From Endomychus coccineus (taxonomy: Eukaryota; Arthropoda; Insecta; Coleoptera; Endomychidae), in the NCBI GenBank assembly GCA_958510875.1, contig OY294068.1, forward strand, positions 71,898,633-71,962,632: 64,000 nucleotides of DNA. Direction: 5' to 3'. This document shows, one piece after another, positions 1-12,358 of this stretch (position 1 is its first letter; the number at the start of each line of letters is the position of its first letter). The position numbers and the translations under genes were made by a program. The notes beneath the pieces were generated by a model. The model worked only from the letters and a program-made list of their open reading frames with translations. It had not been told where the DNA came from and searched no databases.

Positions 1-1
1 A

Positions 2-2689
2 GTTGACGAAGTTCAGTGTTATCAATTGAATACTGTGACATATGGTACAGCATCTGCTTCATTTCTTGCAGTGAGATGTATTAAGCAGCTAGCTCTTGAA
101 CATAGAGAAACCTATCCTATCACAAGCGAATTAATATTGAAGGATTTTTATGTTGATGATTTTTTATCAGGTGCTGATAGTATAGGAGAGGTTATCAAAA
201 TACATACAGAAATCACTTCCATTTTGAAGAAAGGTTATTTCGAATTGAAAAAATGGCTATCCAATGAGCCACAAATTTTGAAAAACATATGCATAGGATT
301 AAATTCAAATGATAAATTATATACATTACACGAAAGGAATGAAATCAAAACGTTAGGGGTTTTGTGGGATGCTCAGTATGATATTTTCTCATTTTCAATA
401 GGTAATTTCATTAACAGACCAAACGTGACCAAACGAAGTATATTATCTATTATTTCGCAGATTTTCGACCCGCTAGGCTTACTAGGTCCGATAATAATTA
501 ATGCAAAAATTATTATGCAGCATCTGTGGCAATTAAAATTGAGCTGGGATGAAAGCATACCTACCTACCTAAACATAAAATGGTTGAAATTTCGTGATCA
601 ATTGCCTATCTTGTCTAAATTAGCAATAAACAGACATGTTCTATGCAAGAACTTCAAAACTCTTGAACTACATGGATTCTGCGATGCTTCCGAAAGTTCA
701 TACGGAGCTTGTTTTTACATAAAAAGTGTGGACGAGCAAGGTCATTGTTTTATAAATTTATTGTGCGCTAAATCTCGTGTTGCTCTATTGAAAAGTATCA
801 CAATACCCAGATTACAATTATGTGGCTCATTATTATTATCGGAACTAGGAAAGAAGGTATCTAATTCAATCGACATCAAATTTGATAAATATTTCTATTG
901 GTGCGATTCCACTATTGTTTTCAGCTGGATATCTTCATCTTCAAGCAAATGGAGGACATTCGTATCGAATCGCGTAGCTCAGATACAAAATTTAACAACA
1001 GTAGGTGATTGGCTTCACATAAGAACATTCGACAATCCAGCAGATATGATTTCAAGGGGCATAGAGTGCAAACAATTAATCGATTCAAAATTATGGTGGC
1101 ACGGACCTACTTGGCTCACAAAAGGTGAAACCGAGTGGCCACTTGGGTATAGCACTTCGCAACAAACATTAATAGATATGCGTTCGCCAAATATAAGCCT
1201 GATTGCATTAGAACAGGATATTCACATATTCAAACGATTCTCGAATCTAACGAAATTACAGAAGGTGGTTGCCTATTGCATAAGATTCATGCAAAATATA
1301 AGGATTAGCAAGGAAAATAGAATTATAGGTCCATTGAAAGTTGAGGAAGTTCAATTTGCATTAAAGCGGCTCATCAAAGAAGCTCAACAGCAAATCTTTG
1401 GCAAAAAAATTAATTGTTTAATTCAAGGTAAAGTTCTTGATTTTAGAAGCAAACATTTATCTTTGAATCCATATTTAGATGATGAACAAATTTCGCGAGT
1501 TGGCGGACGAATTCAACTTTCTAATTTTAATTATAATAAAAAACATCCAATAATTCTACCAAATTCACATGATTTAACAATTTTAATTTTGAAAAACGAA
1601 CATGTAAAATTACTTCACTGTGGCCCATCTTTATTGCTGTCATCTATACGCGATATGTATTGGCCAATATGTGGAAGAAATTTGATAAAATCCATAATTC
1701 ACAAATGTGTAATTTATTTCAAATCAAATCCTAGGAATACAGGAAGCATTATGGGTATGATACAACACCAGCCCCACCATTTTTCAATTGTGGCGTTGAT
1801 TACTCAGGGCATTTCTTTATTAAAGATAAATTTGGCCGCGGTAATAAATTAATCAAGGCATACATTTGTGTTTTTGTTTGTTTTGTAACAAAGGCAATTC
1901 ATATTGAACTGGTGAGCGGTCTTAGCACTGAAACCTTTATAGCTGCATTGAGAAACTTTGTTGCTCGAAGGGGAAAACCCAGCAACATTCATTCCGATAA
2001 TGGCGCTAATTTTGTTGGAGCAAACTCAGATTTGCATGATTTTTTAATTAATGTTCAGAATCAAAATGTTATGACTAATAAATTATCAACTGACGGTATA
2101 TCATGGCATTTCATCCCTCCTCGTTCTCCACACTTTGGTGGACTATGGGAAGCGGGAGTGAAATCTATAAAGGCGCATTTAAAACGAGTTATTGGCAATT
2201 GTATTTTCAATTATGAGGAATTTTATACTTTCCTAACACAAATTGAGGCAGTTCTAAATTCCCGTCTTCTGAGTCCTATTTCCTCTGATCCCTTGGACTT
2301 TGACCCGTTAACACCTTCGCATTTTCTAATTGGACGAAAATTAACTGCTGCACCCGATCAAGACCTGATGGAGGTTAGCAATAATAGGCTCTCCAAATAT
2401 CAGCACATCCAGAGACTTATTCAACATTTCTGGAAAAGGTGGTCCAAGGAATACGTGAGCGAATTACAAGTAAGAACCAAATGGAAGCAGCACCATGACA
2501 ACATGCTCCAAGTGGGGGTTGCTCGTATTGATGGAGGAAGACAATTTACCTCCGTTGAAATGGAAATTAGGGAGAGTGACTGAATTGCATCCAGATCCCG
2601 ACGGTGTAGTGAGAGTAGTGACAGTGAAATTACCGAATGGAAATTTTTTAAAGCGTGCTGTTGCGAAAATTTGTGTACTACCAATATAA
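2..2689 (+). pseudogene. BEL/Pao retrotransposon pol, 3' part (RT end, peptidase-A17 region, integrase, DUF5641)
   Basis: The reading frame is already open at the left edge, so the 5' part of pol lies outside the window. The first about 60 residues are the end of the reverse transcriptase, with the YVDDFLSG catalytic box. Then come the Pao-type linker/RNase H-like region, an integrase zinc-binding stretch (His...HCGPS...Cys) and, in another frame, the integrase core (GVDYSG, HSDNGANF, and WEAGVKS with the catalytic Glu region) and the C-terminal DUF5641-like domain ending in AVAKICVLPI. Two frameshifts break it: one near 1740-1770, just before the integrase core, and one at the G run near 2513-2518. 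The order RT, RNase H, integrase is that of BEL/Pao LTR elements. It would act in cytoplasmic reverse transcription and in nuclear integration, but this copy is dead. Confidence 0.9.
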
Positions 2690-2772
2690 TATACTGAACT
2701 ATAATAATTATTATATTTTGTAGAGCATTTTTTTGAAGCTCTTGAAAGATGAATCTTTCAAAAGGGGCGGCA

Positions 2773-2992
2773 TGTTGGGAATATTGAGAACTCTGTATTA
2801 GTCATTGTGGTTATTATTCGGATGGGATGTTAATAGTCGACCGCATTCAGCAAATGTTTTTGTATTGTGTCATATTTTTGTCAGTCAGTTCGGCAGATAT
2901 TATAAGACAAACATCATTATTCATTAAAGAAAAAACTCTTTGAAATTGTGAGTCTTTTTTGATAAAAGGTTGTGTGATCCCTCAAATTCACA
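2773..2992 (+). repeat. Probable LTR of the BEL/Pao element
   Basis: Directly after pol there is a purine-rich tract (AAAAGGGGCGG), the expected polypurine primer. The sequence after it starts TGTTGGG and ends TTCACA, giving TG...CA boundaries and about 220 bp. Inside are a repeated TCAGT initiator-like motif (about 2880-2890), TATAAGA and an ATTAAAG poly(A)-like signal. The bases right after it (CTGGTCCTTCGAAG) look like the leader that follows a 5' LTR in BEL elements. No second LTR is present in the window to confirm the edges. Confidence 0.55.
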
Positions 2993-3053
2993 CTGGTCCT
3001 TCGAAGAAGTGGTACGGCGGTACAAACATACAAAATAACATTATTAAACATAA

Positions 3054-3579
3054 CTATTTAGAAGATATTAAATATGGCTTCCCTGGCTCATTTTCTTGAA
3101 GCCCTCCAATAATAAGATGTGCGATATATCGACCACATGAGTCTGTGCTTTCATCAACAATAATATAAAAATGTTCATCGCCCAGTGAAACTTTAATTTC
3201 TTCCAATACGGTTTCGTGTACTGTTTGCACATACTTCTTTCTAAGTGTGGATTCGTCGTGCAAAAAAATCTCTGAATTGTGTATTTTGCAGTTTCTTCAA
3301 AGGTATATTTGCTGCGACTAAAGCTTTGCATAAGTCTTGATGCAACACCTCCTTTTCACTCTTTGGTTTGACATTTTGAAATCCGGTTTGCACACACTGC
3401 TGAACAGGCACATATTCATTTTTCTGCAACTTAGCTTTATGCATAGCTGTTTTCAAGTGTTGATCAATTTGGAACTTCTTTTCACAAACAATGATTTTGG
3501 CACAAACTTTGCAAAACACTTTATCCCCACTGAACTCCAACTCAGAAAAATTTTTAATCCACGAAGCTGCTTTCGGCAT
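3054..3579 (-). pseudogene. hAT-like transposase / BED-type zinc-finger remnant
   Basis: Read on the minus strand from 3579, the first about 110 residues form a zinc-finger-like domain with CKVC and a later HLKTAMH pair, a BED-like layout typical of the N-terminus of hAT-family transposases and their domesticated CGG-binding relatives. After a frame change near 3250 the frame continues with VDESTD, a motif I associate with the start of the hAT catalytic region. The rest of the catalytic domain is missing. At about 175 residues it is far below a full hAT transposase, so it is a dead fragment. The family call is from motifs only. Confidence 0.6.
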
Positions 3580-3696
3580 TTTAGGCGTTTGAAATAAATG
3601 TTTTCGAAATCACTATTTTCACACTGGAATCTATCGACAAACTAAACTATACAATATAAATACAAAAAAAGAGACCACATTTGCTCTCCAATTAGG

Positions 3697-3972
3697 CACC
3701 GAAAAGAAACAAGACAAGAAGGTTCACTTGGCGTCGGTACTTTGAAGTCCGAATTATAAAAGCAAGCCGCCGCATTCCAACTAGACCCCGAAAAAAGAAA
3801 GTTTTGTTATGAATTCATTCGCACACCGAGCAGAAGTTTCTGTTCGGTGACAATACTTACTACCACCGAACACGACTTGGCACCACCAGGGATTATTTAA
3901 GTGCGCCAGCGAAATAGACAACATCAGGGGTGGAGCTTCAAGTGAACCTTCTTGTCTTGTTTCTGTTCGGTG
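3697..3972. mobile_element. 276-bp MITE with 34-bp inverted ends
   Basis: The left arm (3697-3730, starting CACCGAAAAGAAAC) and the right arm (3939-3972, ending TTTCTGTTCGGTG) are reverse complements over 34 bp with one mismatch. The 7-bp sequence AATTAGG lies immediately outside both ends (3690-3696 and 3973-3979), the signature of a target-site duplication. There is no ORF. The neighbouring hAT-like remnant may belong to the family that mobilised it, but hAT duplications are usually 8 bp, so the superfamily is open. Confidence 0.8.
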
Positions 3973-4139
3973 AATTAGGAAAGCTGATTACTTGGAAATT
4001 CCTAAACATCCAATAAATGCCGGCAATAAACCATATAATAATAATAAAATGGGTCCATAAACCATATAATAATGAAACCTACCCACCTTTTAAATTATTA
4101 CAATTATCTGCAAGGGTCGCACTTAATCTTTTGATAAAA

Positions 4140-4250
4140 CGAAAAACATAAAAATATGCACACAAATTTTATTTTTGCCGAAATATGCAATTTTTTATGA
4201 AATTTGTAAAATATGCAAAATATGCAAATATATGCACTTTGCATATAATC
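4140..4250. repeat. ATATGCA-rich degenerate stretch
   Basis: Short A+T-rich stretch with repeated ATATGCA or AATATGCA words, several within about 100 bp. This looks like the end of an old repeat. The rest of 3980-4330 holds nothing recognisable. Confidence 0.35.
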
Positions 4251-4329
4251 CGCCCTTTAATTATCATTCTTTCAGTCACATTTTAATTATTATTCTTTCA
4301 GTCACTTCTTAATTTCTTTGCCAATTTAA

Positions 4330-5170
4330 GTATCAATTGTAATAACTTAATTCTTTCAGATTAATTTAGATTGTTGTTTAACTTGATATCTCTTCAAGTT
4401 TTCAATATTGTAATAGTGTTTTTACAATTTGGGGAGATAACATAATCAGTTGTGGAATCGCATGGTTATTCCGATTGATTGTGTTACTCGTCCCTTTGAA
4501 CTTAGGTCAGGTACTGTTCGTTCTTTGAAATTACAGGGTTTGAACGACTGAGGTGCCTCATTCCTTCTTCCCGAGACGGTCCATTGAATCCCCTGGCCGG
4601 ACCGACTTCCAGCTCCATCAAGTTCCAAGGAGGGTAACATTTTTTAGTTTGAATGACCATATTTTAATTTCTCTGATAATGTTATCCAACTGAATTTGTA
4701 TTACACTAATTTTTATAGGACCCATTTCGAGGTTCTCTTTAATTCATTGTGTTTGATAATCTTTCCAATTGAAATAATTAATTTCAAAACTCTTAACTAA
4801 ATGAATATATACATTTATTTTTTGTATTCAAATTGTATTCCAAGTATTAATTTTATAATTGTTTTTATTCAAAATTCAATTTTAATTTATGTTACAAACA
4901 GTGTTCAATATCAAAATTGTATTTTATTTAAATTATTATTCTTATTCCTTCAGGAATAAAACAAATTGTTAAGTTGGACTTGTCTTATTTTTCTGAATAT
5001 CCATCAACTATCATCCATCTCGTAGTGCCTGGATTCTTGACTGTGAATTCATTTCTTTTGTGGTTTAATATTGAGCAGTTGGCGCTCAGGACAATTCACA
5101 AGTCTAAAATCACAGGGCACGTTTCACTACGAGCCTCGAGACTAATTATCTTAATTTGAGCTAGTTGAGC
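4330..5170 (+). repeat. LTR/leader-like dispersed repeat, copy 1
   Basis: This stretch is a diverged direct copy of 20700-21430. Shared landmarks in the same order include ATCAGTTGTG, TCCCTTTGAACTT, a stretch near a CATTTCTTC/CATTCCTTC word, CAGGAATAAAAC/AGGAATAAGACC and, near the end, GCAGTTGGCGCTCA versus GCAGTTGGTGCTAA. The TTGGCGC word resembles the primer-binding site after a Gypsy-type 5' LTR. No coding region is visible. Confidence 0.45.
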
Positions 5171-5760
5171 AATAAAAAACCGACGCCTCGCGTTTCCGTT
5201 CCCGTTTGACTTCATATCGTTCTTATTACATCCGACTTTTCATGGCACTACAGTTAATAACAAATTATAATTTGAAATCAAAATAATTATGGTTTCAAAT
5301 ATCAATATGGATGTACATATCATTAGAACTGCATAAACCGAAATAATTTCAATACCCACAGCGTGGTCCAATCTATACGATAGGATCTATCAACCGGAAA
5401 CGCTTGAATAATTTGCGGCGTCATTTAATAGACTCTTTGTGAGCATAATTTAAAAATATTTTTCAATATACAGGGTGTTTCACAAAAAGTTACATATCAA
5501 GGTTATACTTTTTCAAATGGAATAAATGGTATTTGAGGTCGAATTTCGATTGTAGAGGTAAAATAAAGGTGACTTGCTGTCACCTGTCCCATACCTATCT
5601 GAAATAGTTCTTGAGATATTCAAGAACTCATAAAATTACAACATAGATTTAAAAAAATTACAAAATATAACTGATACATATGACGTATCAAGTATTGGGC
5701 CTCATCACAAAGGTAATGTTTGGAGTTATGAAGAAGAATAATTATTCGTTAAAAAAGTTA

Positions 5761-7526
5761 TACAGGGTGGTGAAAAACTGAATTGAATTATACTCAAATT
5801 GAAAGGTGTTTAACTCTCTTATTTTAAATGGAACGCCCTACATCTAATAACAAGAAATGATAGATTTTGAATGTGTATATGAATGTGTATTGAGGTATCC
5901 TATATCTAATCCTAATAGTTTCTCAGATTTTCGGGTTGATTATGATATCACACATGAACTTGGTACGATAATTTCATTATTATCAGCCGACTTTGAGAAT
6001 ACATAATTCGGAAATAAAAATATTCACTAAGACACTGACAAAATATAATATATTGATTGAACAAAAATCACCAGCAAAGCAAAACATTGATGTAAAAACA
6101 AACAAAACACATTTAAGCTATTAAAATCAAATCAAATGTTCAAAATGTTGGCCATTTTTTTCAATTCACAACTGAACCCGTCTTTGAAACTATTGTTTGA
6201 CATTCTGAAGCGTTTGCTGTGTAATGCTTGCAAATGTATCGCCGATTCTTCACTTCATATCACTTGGTGTAGTAGGTGGGATATTGTATACAATGTTCTT
6301 TATGTGTCGCCACAGAAAAAATCGATACACGCCAAGTCGGGAGACCTGGATGGCCAAATTTGGGGTCCTTCTCTTCGAATACACTTGGTAGAAAACATTT
6401 GGTCTTACCTGTAGCGCACATTTTGATGAAAATGTGCAGGGGCACCATCTAATTGAAGCCACATATGTTGTAATACATTCAGTGGAACATCTTGCAAAAG
6501 TTCGAGTAAATTTTCTGCGAGAAATCTATTCAATTGTTGTCAATATGAATGATCTTCGAAAGAATTATGGCTCTACCATACGAGAATTCCTCCCCACACA
6601 TCAACAAACCACCTATGCTGGTGGTTGATTGTTCTTAAAAAATGGGGATTTTCAGCACAATAGTTGTAGAAATAGTGCCTGTTCACTAAGCCGTTGTTGT
6701 GGAACGGACATTCATCTGAGAACAAAACATAATCAAAGATTCCCTAGCCTTATCTAGCGCCCACAAACAAAAATCTTCTCTTCGGCCAAAATCTATTTCC
6801 AAAAGCTCTTGATGCAACTGAACATGATATGGGTGTAATTTTATGTTCCTTCAAAATACGCTGTATGCTGGTCTTGCTTATTCGAGTTTCTAGATGGATT
6901 TGGCATTGGTTCGTGTGTTGATTTTCAATACCTGATCCAATTACTGTGAATTCATTTTCTTCGTTGCCAGTAACGTACCTTGCACCCTTTACTTTTCCAT
7001 AAGCTACGGATCCGTTTCTTCTTAAAACTTGTAATAGTCTTTGAAAAACATCTTCACGTGTCGGATATTATTTTGAGTAAACTCCGGAGACTAATGAACA
7101 ATTCTGATAACATTCACCCAGTACAAAAATCATGTCAATACTTTCTTCTTTACTATAAATTTTTATTTTGAACCCAATACTTTTTAACTTCATAAATGCT
7201 TTTAGAAACGAGTATTATGAAATATTTTGGTAAATTAATGGTGAACAAAAGTAATCGCTATGACATTCATCGTCAGCCAACGCCACCGTCCATAAAATTC
7301 AATCGTGCTAAAGGGAAAACGTACCAAGTTTACGTGCGATATTAGAATCAACCCGAAAATCTGAGAAACTATTAGAGTTAGGTATAGGATACTTCGATAC
7401 ACATCGATAGACATTCAAAAAATCTATCATTTCGTGTTGTTAGATGTGAGGCGTTCCATTCAAAGTAAGAGAGTTAAACACCTTTCAGTTTGACCATAAT
7501 TTAATTCAATTTTTCACCACCCTGTA
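5761..7526 (-). mobile_element. Mariner-type element with long inverted ends
   Basis: It begins TACAGGGTGGTGAAAAACTG and ends with the complementary CACCACCCTGTA, with TA next to both ends. Inverted similarity runs inward for roughly 230 bp (to about 5990 and from about 7300), including the word pair GAAAGGTGTTTAACTCTC / GAGAGTTAAACACCTTTC. It encloses a degraded minus-strand transposase. Confidence 0.75.
6250..6940 (-). pseudogene. Degraded mariner transposase
   Basis: Minus-strand translation, spread over several frames, gives an HTH-like stretch (STSIQRILKEHK-like), a first catalytic box (LFSDEC, then NNGLVN), NPHFLR, LQDVPL, a second catalytic box (LDGAPAHF) and a C-terminal block resembling SPDL..DFFLWGHIKNIVY. 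In this last block the expected third Asp is not preserved (the visible frame reads SRLGVYRFFLW). Stops and frameshifts are numerous. It is the same transposase group as the better-preserved copy at 14758-15827. Confidence 0.75.
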
Positions 7527-7607
7527 TAACTTTTTCAACAAATAAGTATTTTCCTTCATAGCTCCAGACATTACTCTTGTGACGAGACATAACACGCGAA
7601 TCACTTT

Positions 7608-9211
7608 GTAACGTGTAAATCCCACATTATGGCTTAGAAATGGCCGCTGTAAGGCAATCGGTTAACTCCTGTGACGTCGGCGATGCTGGACCGTATATTC
7701 GGTATATTATGAGAGTCATGTTCTGTAGATTCCAAAAGACAAGGACCTTACCGATATTCTATGGGTCTTGGTTGCTCGATGTTAGTAACCGCTTCCCTCG
7801 AGGGTGTTCTGTGAGACCGGAAGAGGAAAGACAGTGAGGTCAGTTCTAGGTTATTCAACAGGAAGAAAATACTAAGCGTGGCTTGGGTCCAATTATGGGA
7901 ACATTCCTTCCGTTGGAATTATACTAATCAATTATCGATTTGGATGGTAATCGTTGTGATTAATAGGATAATTGATGTACCTCTTGGGATTTGAACCTGG
8001 TCTGACGAACCTGTTTGAGGGAACGATAGAGAAGCTGTCTTTGGAAGTAAAAGAAACCCTATCGTGTTAGAGGTAAATATCTGATGATTCCATTCGAGCT
8101 TTTCACTAAATGCAGGGATCAATTGCCTTCATAGGTGTTGTCTGACAGAACATAACCTAGTTATAATTGGTTAACCGTTGTTTTGTAATTGTCCATGCTT
8201 GTTGGCTGACGACAATAGGACGTTAGAGTTGAACGTTCCTTGGTTTCAGTTTTTTTTTGTTGTTCCTTACTTCTGCTATACTGCAAGTCCTACTTGTGGG
8301 TTGAAACCTCATCTAAGTAGTGAGAAATTCAACAAGAAGCGAATTGAGGGTTGGCTTGAACCTACTGTGAAGGGTTCCTAGGAGTCACTCGTTTATTTGT
8401 GGAAATATCACCGTGGGAAACGATATGGTAATGGTGGCAGGGACCCCGTCATCGGGGTAGAGATAATTAAACATCCGTAAGCAAGACAAGACATTCAACT
8501 CTCAGGTCAGGCTATCGATTTGGTCATGTATAATTTAAATTAATCATTTGATATCAAGCTATCGATTTGGTCATGTAAAATTTAAATTAATCATTTAATA
8601 TCAAACTATCGATTTGGTTATGTAAAATTGAAATTAATCACTCAACATCAAGCTATCGATCTGGCTATGAAATATTGAAATTAATCATTTAATCTCAAGT
8701 TATCGATTTGGCTATGAAATATTGGAATTAATCATTTATTTTCGAGTAATCCATTTGATTTCCTTTATCACATGTTACAATTTACCGAATATCGTATTTT
8801 ACTTAAAGTCACTCATTGTGTTATCGATTTTGATGTGATCAACTTCATCCATATTAGTTATTAATTAACTTCATATATCATTATTGTAAGTGCTGTCTCA
8901 AATTGATTCAATACTATTCATCTCAAGTAAATTTTAATCATTCTGGGTATAGGTCTTTTATTTCCTCTTCCAGGGTAATTTAACCTGGGGATTTGAGTAT
9001 TTGCATCCCCTAGTTATATTCGGAATCATTGGTTGGTTGAATACTCTGGCGCCCCTCAATTTTAACGTCTAATATATAACCTACGACCATTCTCCACTGT
9101 AGTAGTCGGCAACCAAGTGATAAAATAGAATTTCAGTTTATCCTTCAGTAAGAGTATTTACCCAACGTCTTGGGCTGGTTATAATTTGACATCCCAAGGG
9201 TTTGGGTGGTT
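7608..9211. mobile_element. LTR-like insertion with 4-bp target duplication
   Basis: The insert starts TGTAACGTGTAA and ends GGTGGTTACA, giving TGTAAC...GTTACA inverted tips. ACTT flanks both sides (7604-7607 and 9212-9215). Removing it restores continuity of the right arm of the surrounding fold-back. The length is about 1.6 kb, long for a solo LTR. A TGGCGCC word near 9049 could mean that part of a leader is included. There is no long ORF. Confidence 0.6.
8511..8745. repeat. Five tandem copies of a 47-bp unit
   Basis: Copies start at 8511, 8558, 8605, 8652 and 8699 with an exact 47-bp period. Each contains CTATCGAT (or TTATCGAT) followed by TTGG and, about 20 bases later, TTAATCA. The copies differ by scattered substitutions. 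The array lies inside the LTR-like insertion. Confidence 0.9.
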
Positions 9212-9539
9212 ACAACTTATATTTCATAATTTTTTCAAATTCATGTTGTAATTTTATAAATCCTCTAATATCTCAAAAACTATTTCAGATAAGTATAGGA
9301 ACTCACCTTTATTTAAGCTCTGCAATCTCAAATATAGGGTACTCTATTTGAGGAAGTATAATTTTTTTCCAAACACCCTGTATATTGGAAAATATTCTTA
9401 TATTATGTACACAACATGAGTGTACAAGATATCGCCGCAAATTATTCAAGCGTTTTCGTTCGAGAGACCGTGTCGTATAGATTGGACCATCATGTATAAT
9501 GTAAATAATCATAACATTGATATTCAGAGGACATTGTAT

Positions 9540-9988
9540 AAGAACATTAGATTATTTAAGTTCAAATGAAATGTGAGATGATAGGTTTGGGTTCGTTGAA
9601 ATTGGTGTATAAATATCATAGTTATCTTGATTATTGACATGTATTGAAAAATGGAAAAAATGTTTGTACAAGATATTGAGAGATAAATTTAATAAATTTG
9701 TTTCTTCTATCTACAAACTAGATTCGTTTACCATATTCCGAATCAGACGAAATGAGTATTTCCATATTCTTTTCATAATATTGGCTATTTGAATTCTGTT
9801 TCAATTGAAAATTTTGTTCTCATGAAATTACATTGTGTCATAAAAAGTAGAATGCTTACAGTCTTTCACGTTGAATTAAATATGAAGGAATAACATTGCA
9901 ATGAGTAAAGTAATTAGTGAGTTAATTTAAATTGGAAATAATATGGAACTGCAATAATTTTAAAAGATTTGAAATATTGACTTATACA
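9540..9988. other. A+T-rich spacer, nothing recognised
   Basis: No ORF, repeat pair or RNA gene was recognised here. Confidence 0.5.
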
Positions 9989-11166
9989 TACAGGATGCTC
10001 CATTAATAATGGTATAGAGCTTAACGGGAGATAGCTCAAATCAAAATAGAGCAATTCGGGCAAACGTACCATACATATCCGAATTTTTTTTAATTTTTTT
10101 GCAATATTCCGAGCTTTGTGAAATGAATAAATTTAAAATTTGTAGATTCATGTATTTTTAGGAGGGAATTACGTCTTTGTTAATAATTATGTCGTTACTG
10201 CTAGATGGGGGTAGTTACGCCGTCTTACCAATAGACACATGTGCAAAATTGTTTTTTCAGTGAAAAATTTTGATTAACAGTACAAAAATTTGCAACTATG
10301 TTGAATTTTGGTTCAAACTTATACCTGTCAAAGGTTGAAAAACTCGAACATTTCCAAAATGAAACAGTAGTGAACTAAATTCGAAAATCATTCATATAAC
10401 AGGACGCCTTGGAGAACAGAAACGTATAACCTAAGGGAATGTCACAATATTTATTAATTTTATCATTCTCGTGATAGTTTCGTTTCATTAACTGAAATGA
10501 GCAATACGTAATGTGTGTATGCTCAAGAAAATTTTGATGGTCGCCATGCAGCAGCAACATACTTGCAGATGTATCCTGATCACAGGCTCCTCAATAGATT
10601 GTATGACACATTGGGAGAGACGATGTCGTTTCTTCCAAAACGTGATGTTGGAAGGAAAATAATTTAGTTGCCTCAACGAAATATGTCAACATGACAGCCG
10701 CCTACTAGGTAAATCAAAGTTTAATTAAAATTCCACACTATGAGAATCGTGCCATGTACTTGTAAGTAAATTATTTTTTTCTCAGAAATCTTCAATTTTT
10801 CGAAAAAATTATTGCAGACCTTTTTCGTTCAGAATGAAACAATCTGCCTAAAATAAATTTTTAGTTGGCAATATACACATAAGAGAAAAACAAGTTTTAG
10901 GGGTGGTTATTTCTACCCCTTATAAACATACTGAAAAATCAGCAACTCAGCTATTGGATGCCTTCTTAATAGCAAATAATGTGTGCTCAATTTTATTTTT
11001 GTAACTTTTTGGATTTAGAGGATAAAAATAAAAAACCCCTTTTTTGGCGCCCCATTCAAAGGGCTGTATCTTAACATTAGGGGGTCAAATGATTTTTTTT
11101 ATATGGAAGACTCACCTTATTTTTCAACAAGGAAATTTTTTCGCAGTTACTTATTTACATCCTGTA
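9989..11166 (+). mobile_element. Truncated mariner-type element
   Basis: The left tip is TACAGGATG and the right tip is CATCCTGTA, each flanked by TA. It encloses a fragment of the transposase N-terminus on the plus strand. The inverted ends are weak beyond the first bases, so the exact ends are less certain than for the other mariners. Confidence 0.6.
10500..10680 (+). pseudogene. Mariner transposase N-terminal fragment
   Basis: The plus-strand translation contains AAATYLQMYPDHRL, then NRLYDTLGETMSF and DVGR. This follows the N-terminal helix-turn-helix pattern RESVRVYQERYPNRR...RRLRETG...GR seen in the intact copy at 15827. No catalytic domain remains, and a stop lies just upstream. Confidence 0.6.
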
Positions 11167-12358
11167 TAATAAAAATTGATATAGTTCCAATGGGAATAAT
11201 CATTATTTGAATGGTTTGAACATCGACGAGTTTTCTCTTTGCTATTGTGGGGAAATGTATACTAATTACAGAGTATCCAGAGCAATTAGTTCGTTAAACA
11301 TCAAAACGGCATTCCATAGATACATCCGAGAAAATGTTTGATATATTTTTGTATCATGATTTATCATACGGATGTAACCCATGGTCAACTAAATAATTAT
11401 TACGATTGTGTGAAAATAAATGTGATCATTTCTGAACCTGGTTTATGAGTATTGTTTTTCCTCTGTATAATTGATGTCTGCACGAGAACTTCAGGATCGA
11501 CGTTATTCCTGAACATTTTGATATGAAAGGAACGAACCAAAGCAATAAGTTAGTGGAGCAAGAAATCTTATTGACCGATTATAACGAGTTTACTACACAT
11601 TTTATGAAATCGCCGGGCTTGAAGTTGGGGTTGGAAAAACTATAGAACATTTTATATTAGATGATAAAAAAACAAGGCGTGTGTCGTAAAGATATGTACG
11701 ACTTATTAAGTTTGTTACTGGAGAAGCTATAAATATCAGCGAAAAGTATCGAAGTTACATTTTAATTGGACATAAGAACTGCTGCTCTTTACTAACATTT
11801 CAATAAAATTTCCGATATTACGTGTTACTTATAAATACCTATTTCATACCATGTATTCATTTATTGATAGTCAATGTAATGGAGTTAATTGACATCCAAC
11901 AAAAATAATTATTATTATAACTGGTGGAAAATTAACAACATCAACGGACTCAAAATCGTTGAATTCACTACAAGTGCTGATTAAAAGAAATATATTTATT
12001 CTTACAAAAATTTTTGAATCTACGATTAAATAGACAACGAACACTCGTGTAGAAAATAAATGTTCTTTAGTTTACCGTAAGAACTGTTAACATGCGATAG
12101 GCATTTCTTTGAAATAATACATAATTGTAGAGGAACATGCAACAAATAAAAGGCCTTAAACCAAACCAAGGAGCGAATAATTAAATCTGGAGTTGACATG
12201 AACATTATAGCTTCAGGAATCAGAAGTTTGGAACGTGTGGTTATAACTTGCGGGATGTGTCAATTGTTCGGAAGTAAGGGCATAGAGCGACTGGTTCCAC
12301 ATCGGAACCGGTGTTAGGAGATAATCTCAGTCAAATAGTATTTCAGATTTATAAAATA
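11167..12358. other. Spacer, nothing recognised
   Basis: A+T-rich. I see no supported gene, RNA or repeat. Confidence 0.45.

Larger units (their letters stand above)
5325..9535. repeat. Old fold-back (long inverted repeat) hosting later insertions
   Basis: About 430 bp at 5325-5760 recurs as the reverse complement at 9212-9535 plus 7527-7607. Matching landmarks include the GGTCCAATCTATACGA word, AACGCTTGAATAATTTGCGG, TATACAGGGTGTTT and TAAAATTACAACAT. The right arm is split by an LTR-like insertion (7608-9211), and a mariner sits at the centre (5761-7526). By eye the arms are clearly diverged, so the structure is old. Confidence 0.7.

Noticed and set aside
8511..8745. CRISPR-like array
   Set aside because: The units are contiguous with no unique spacers, and the genome is eukaryotic.
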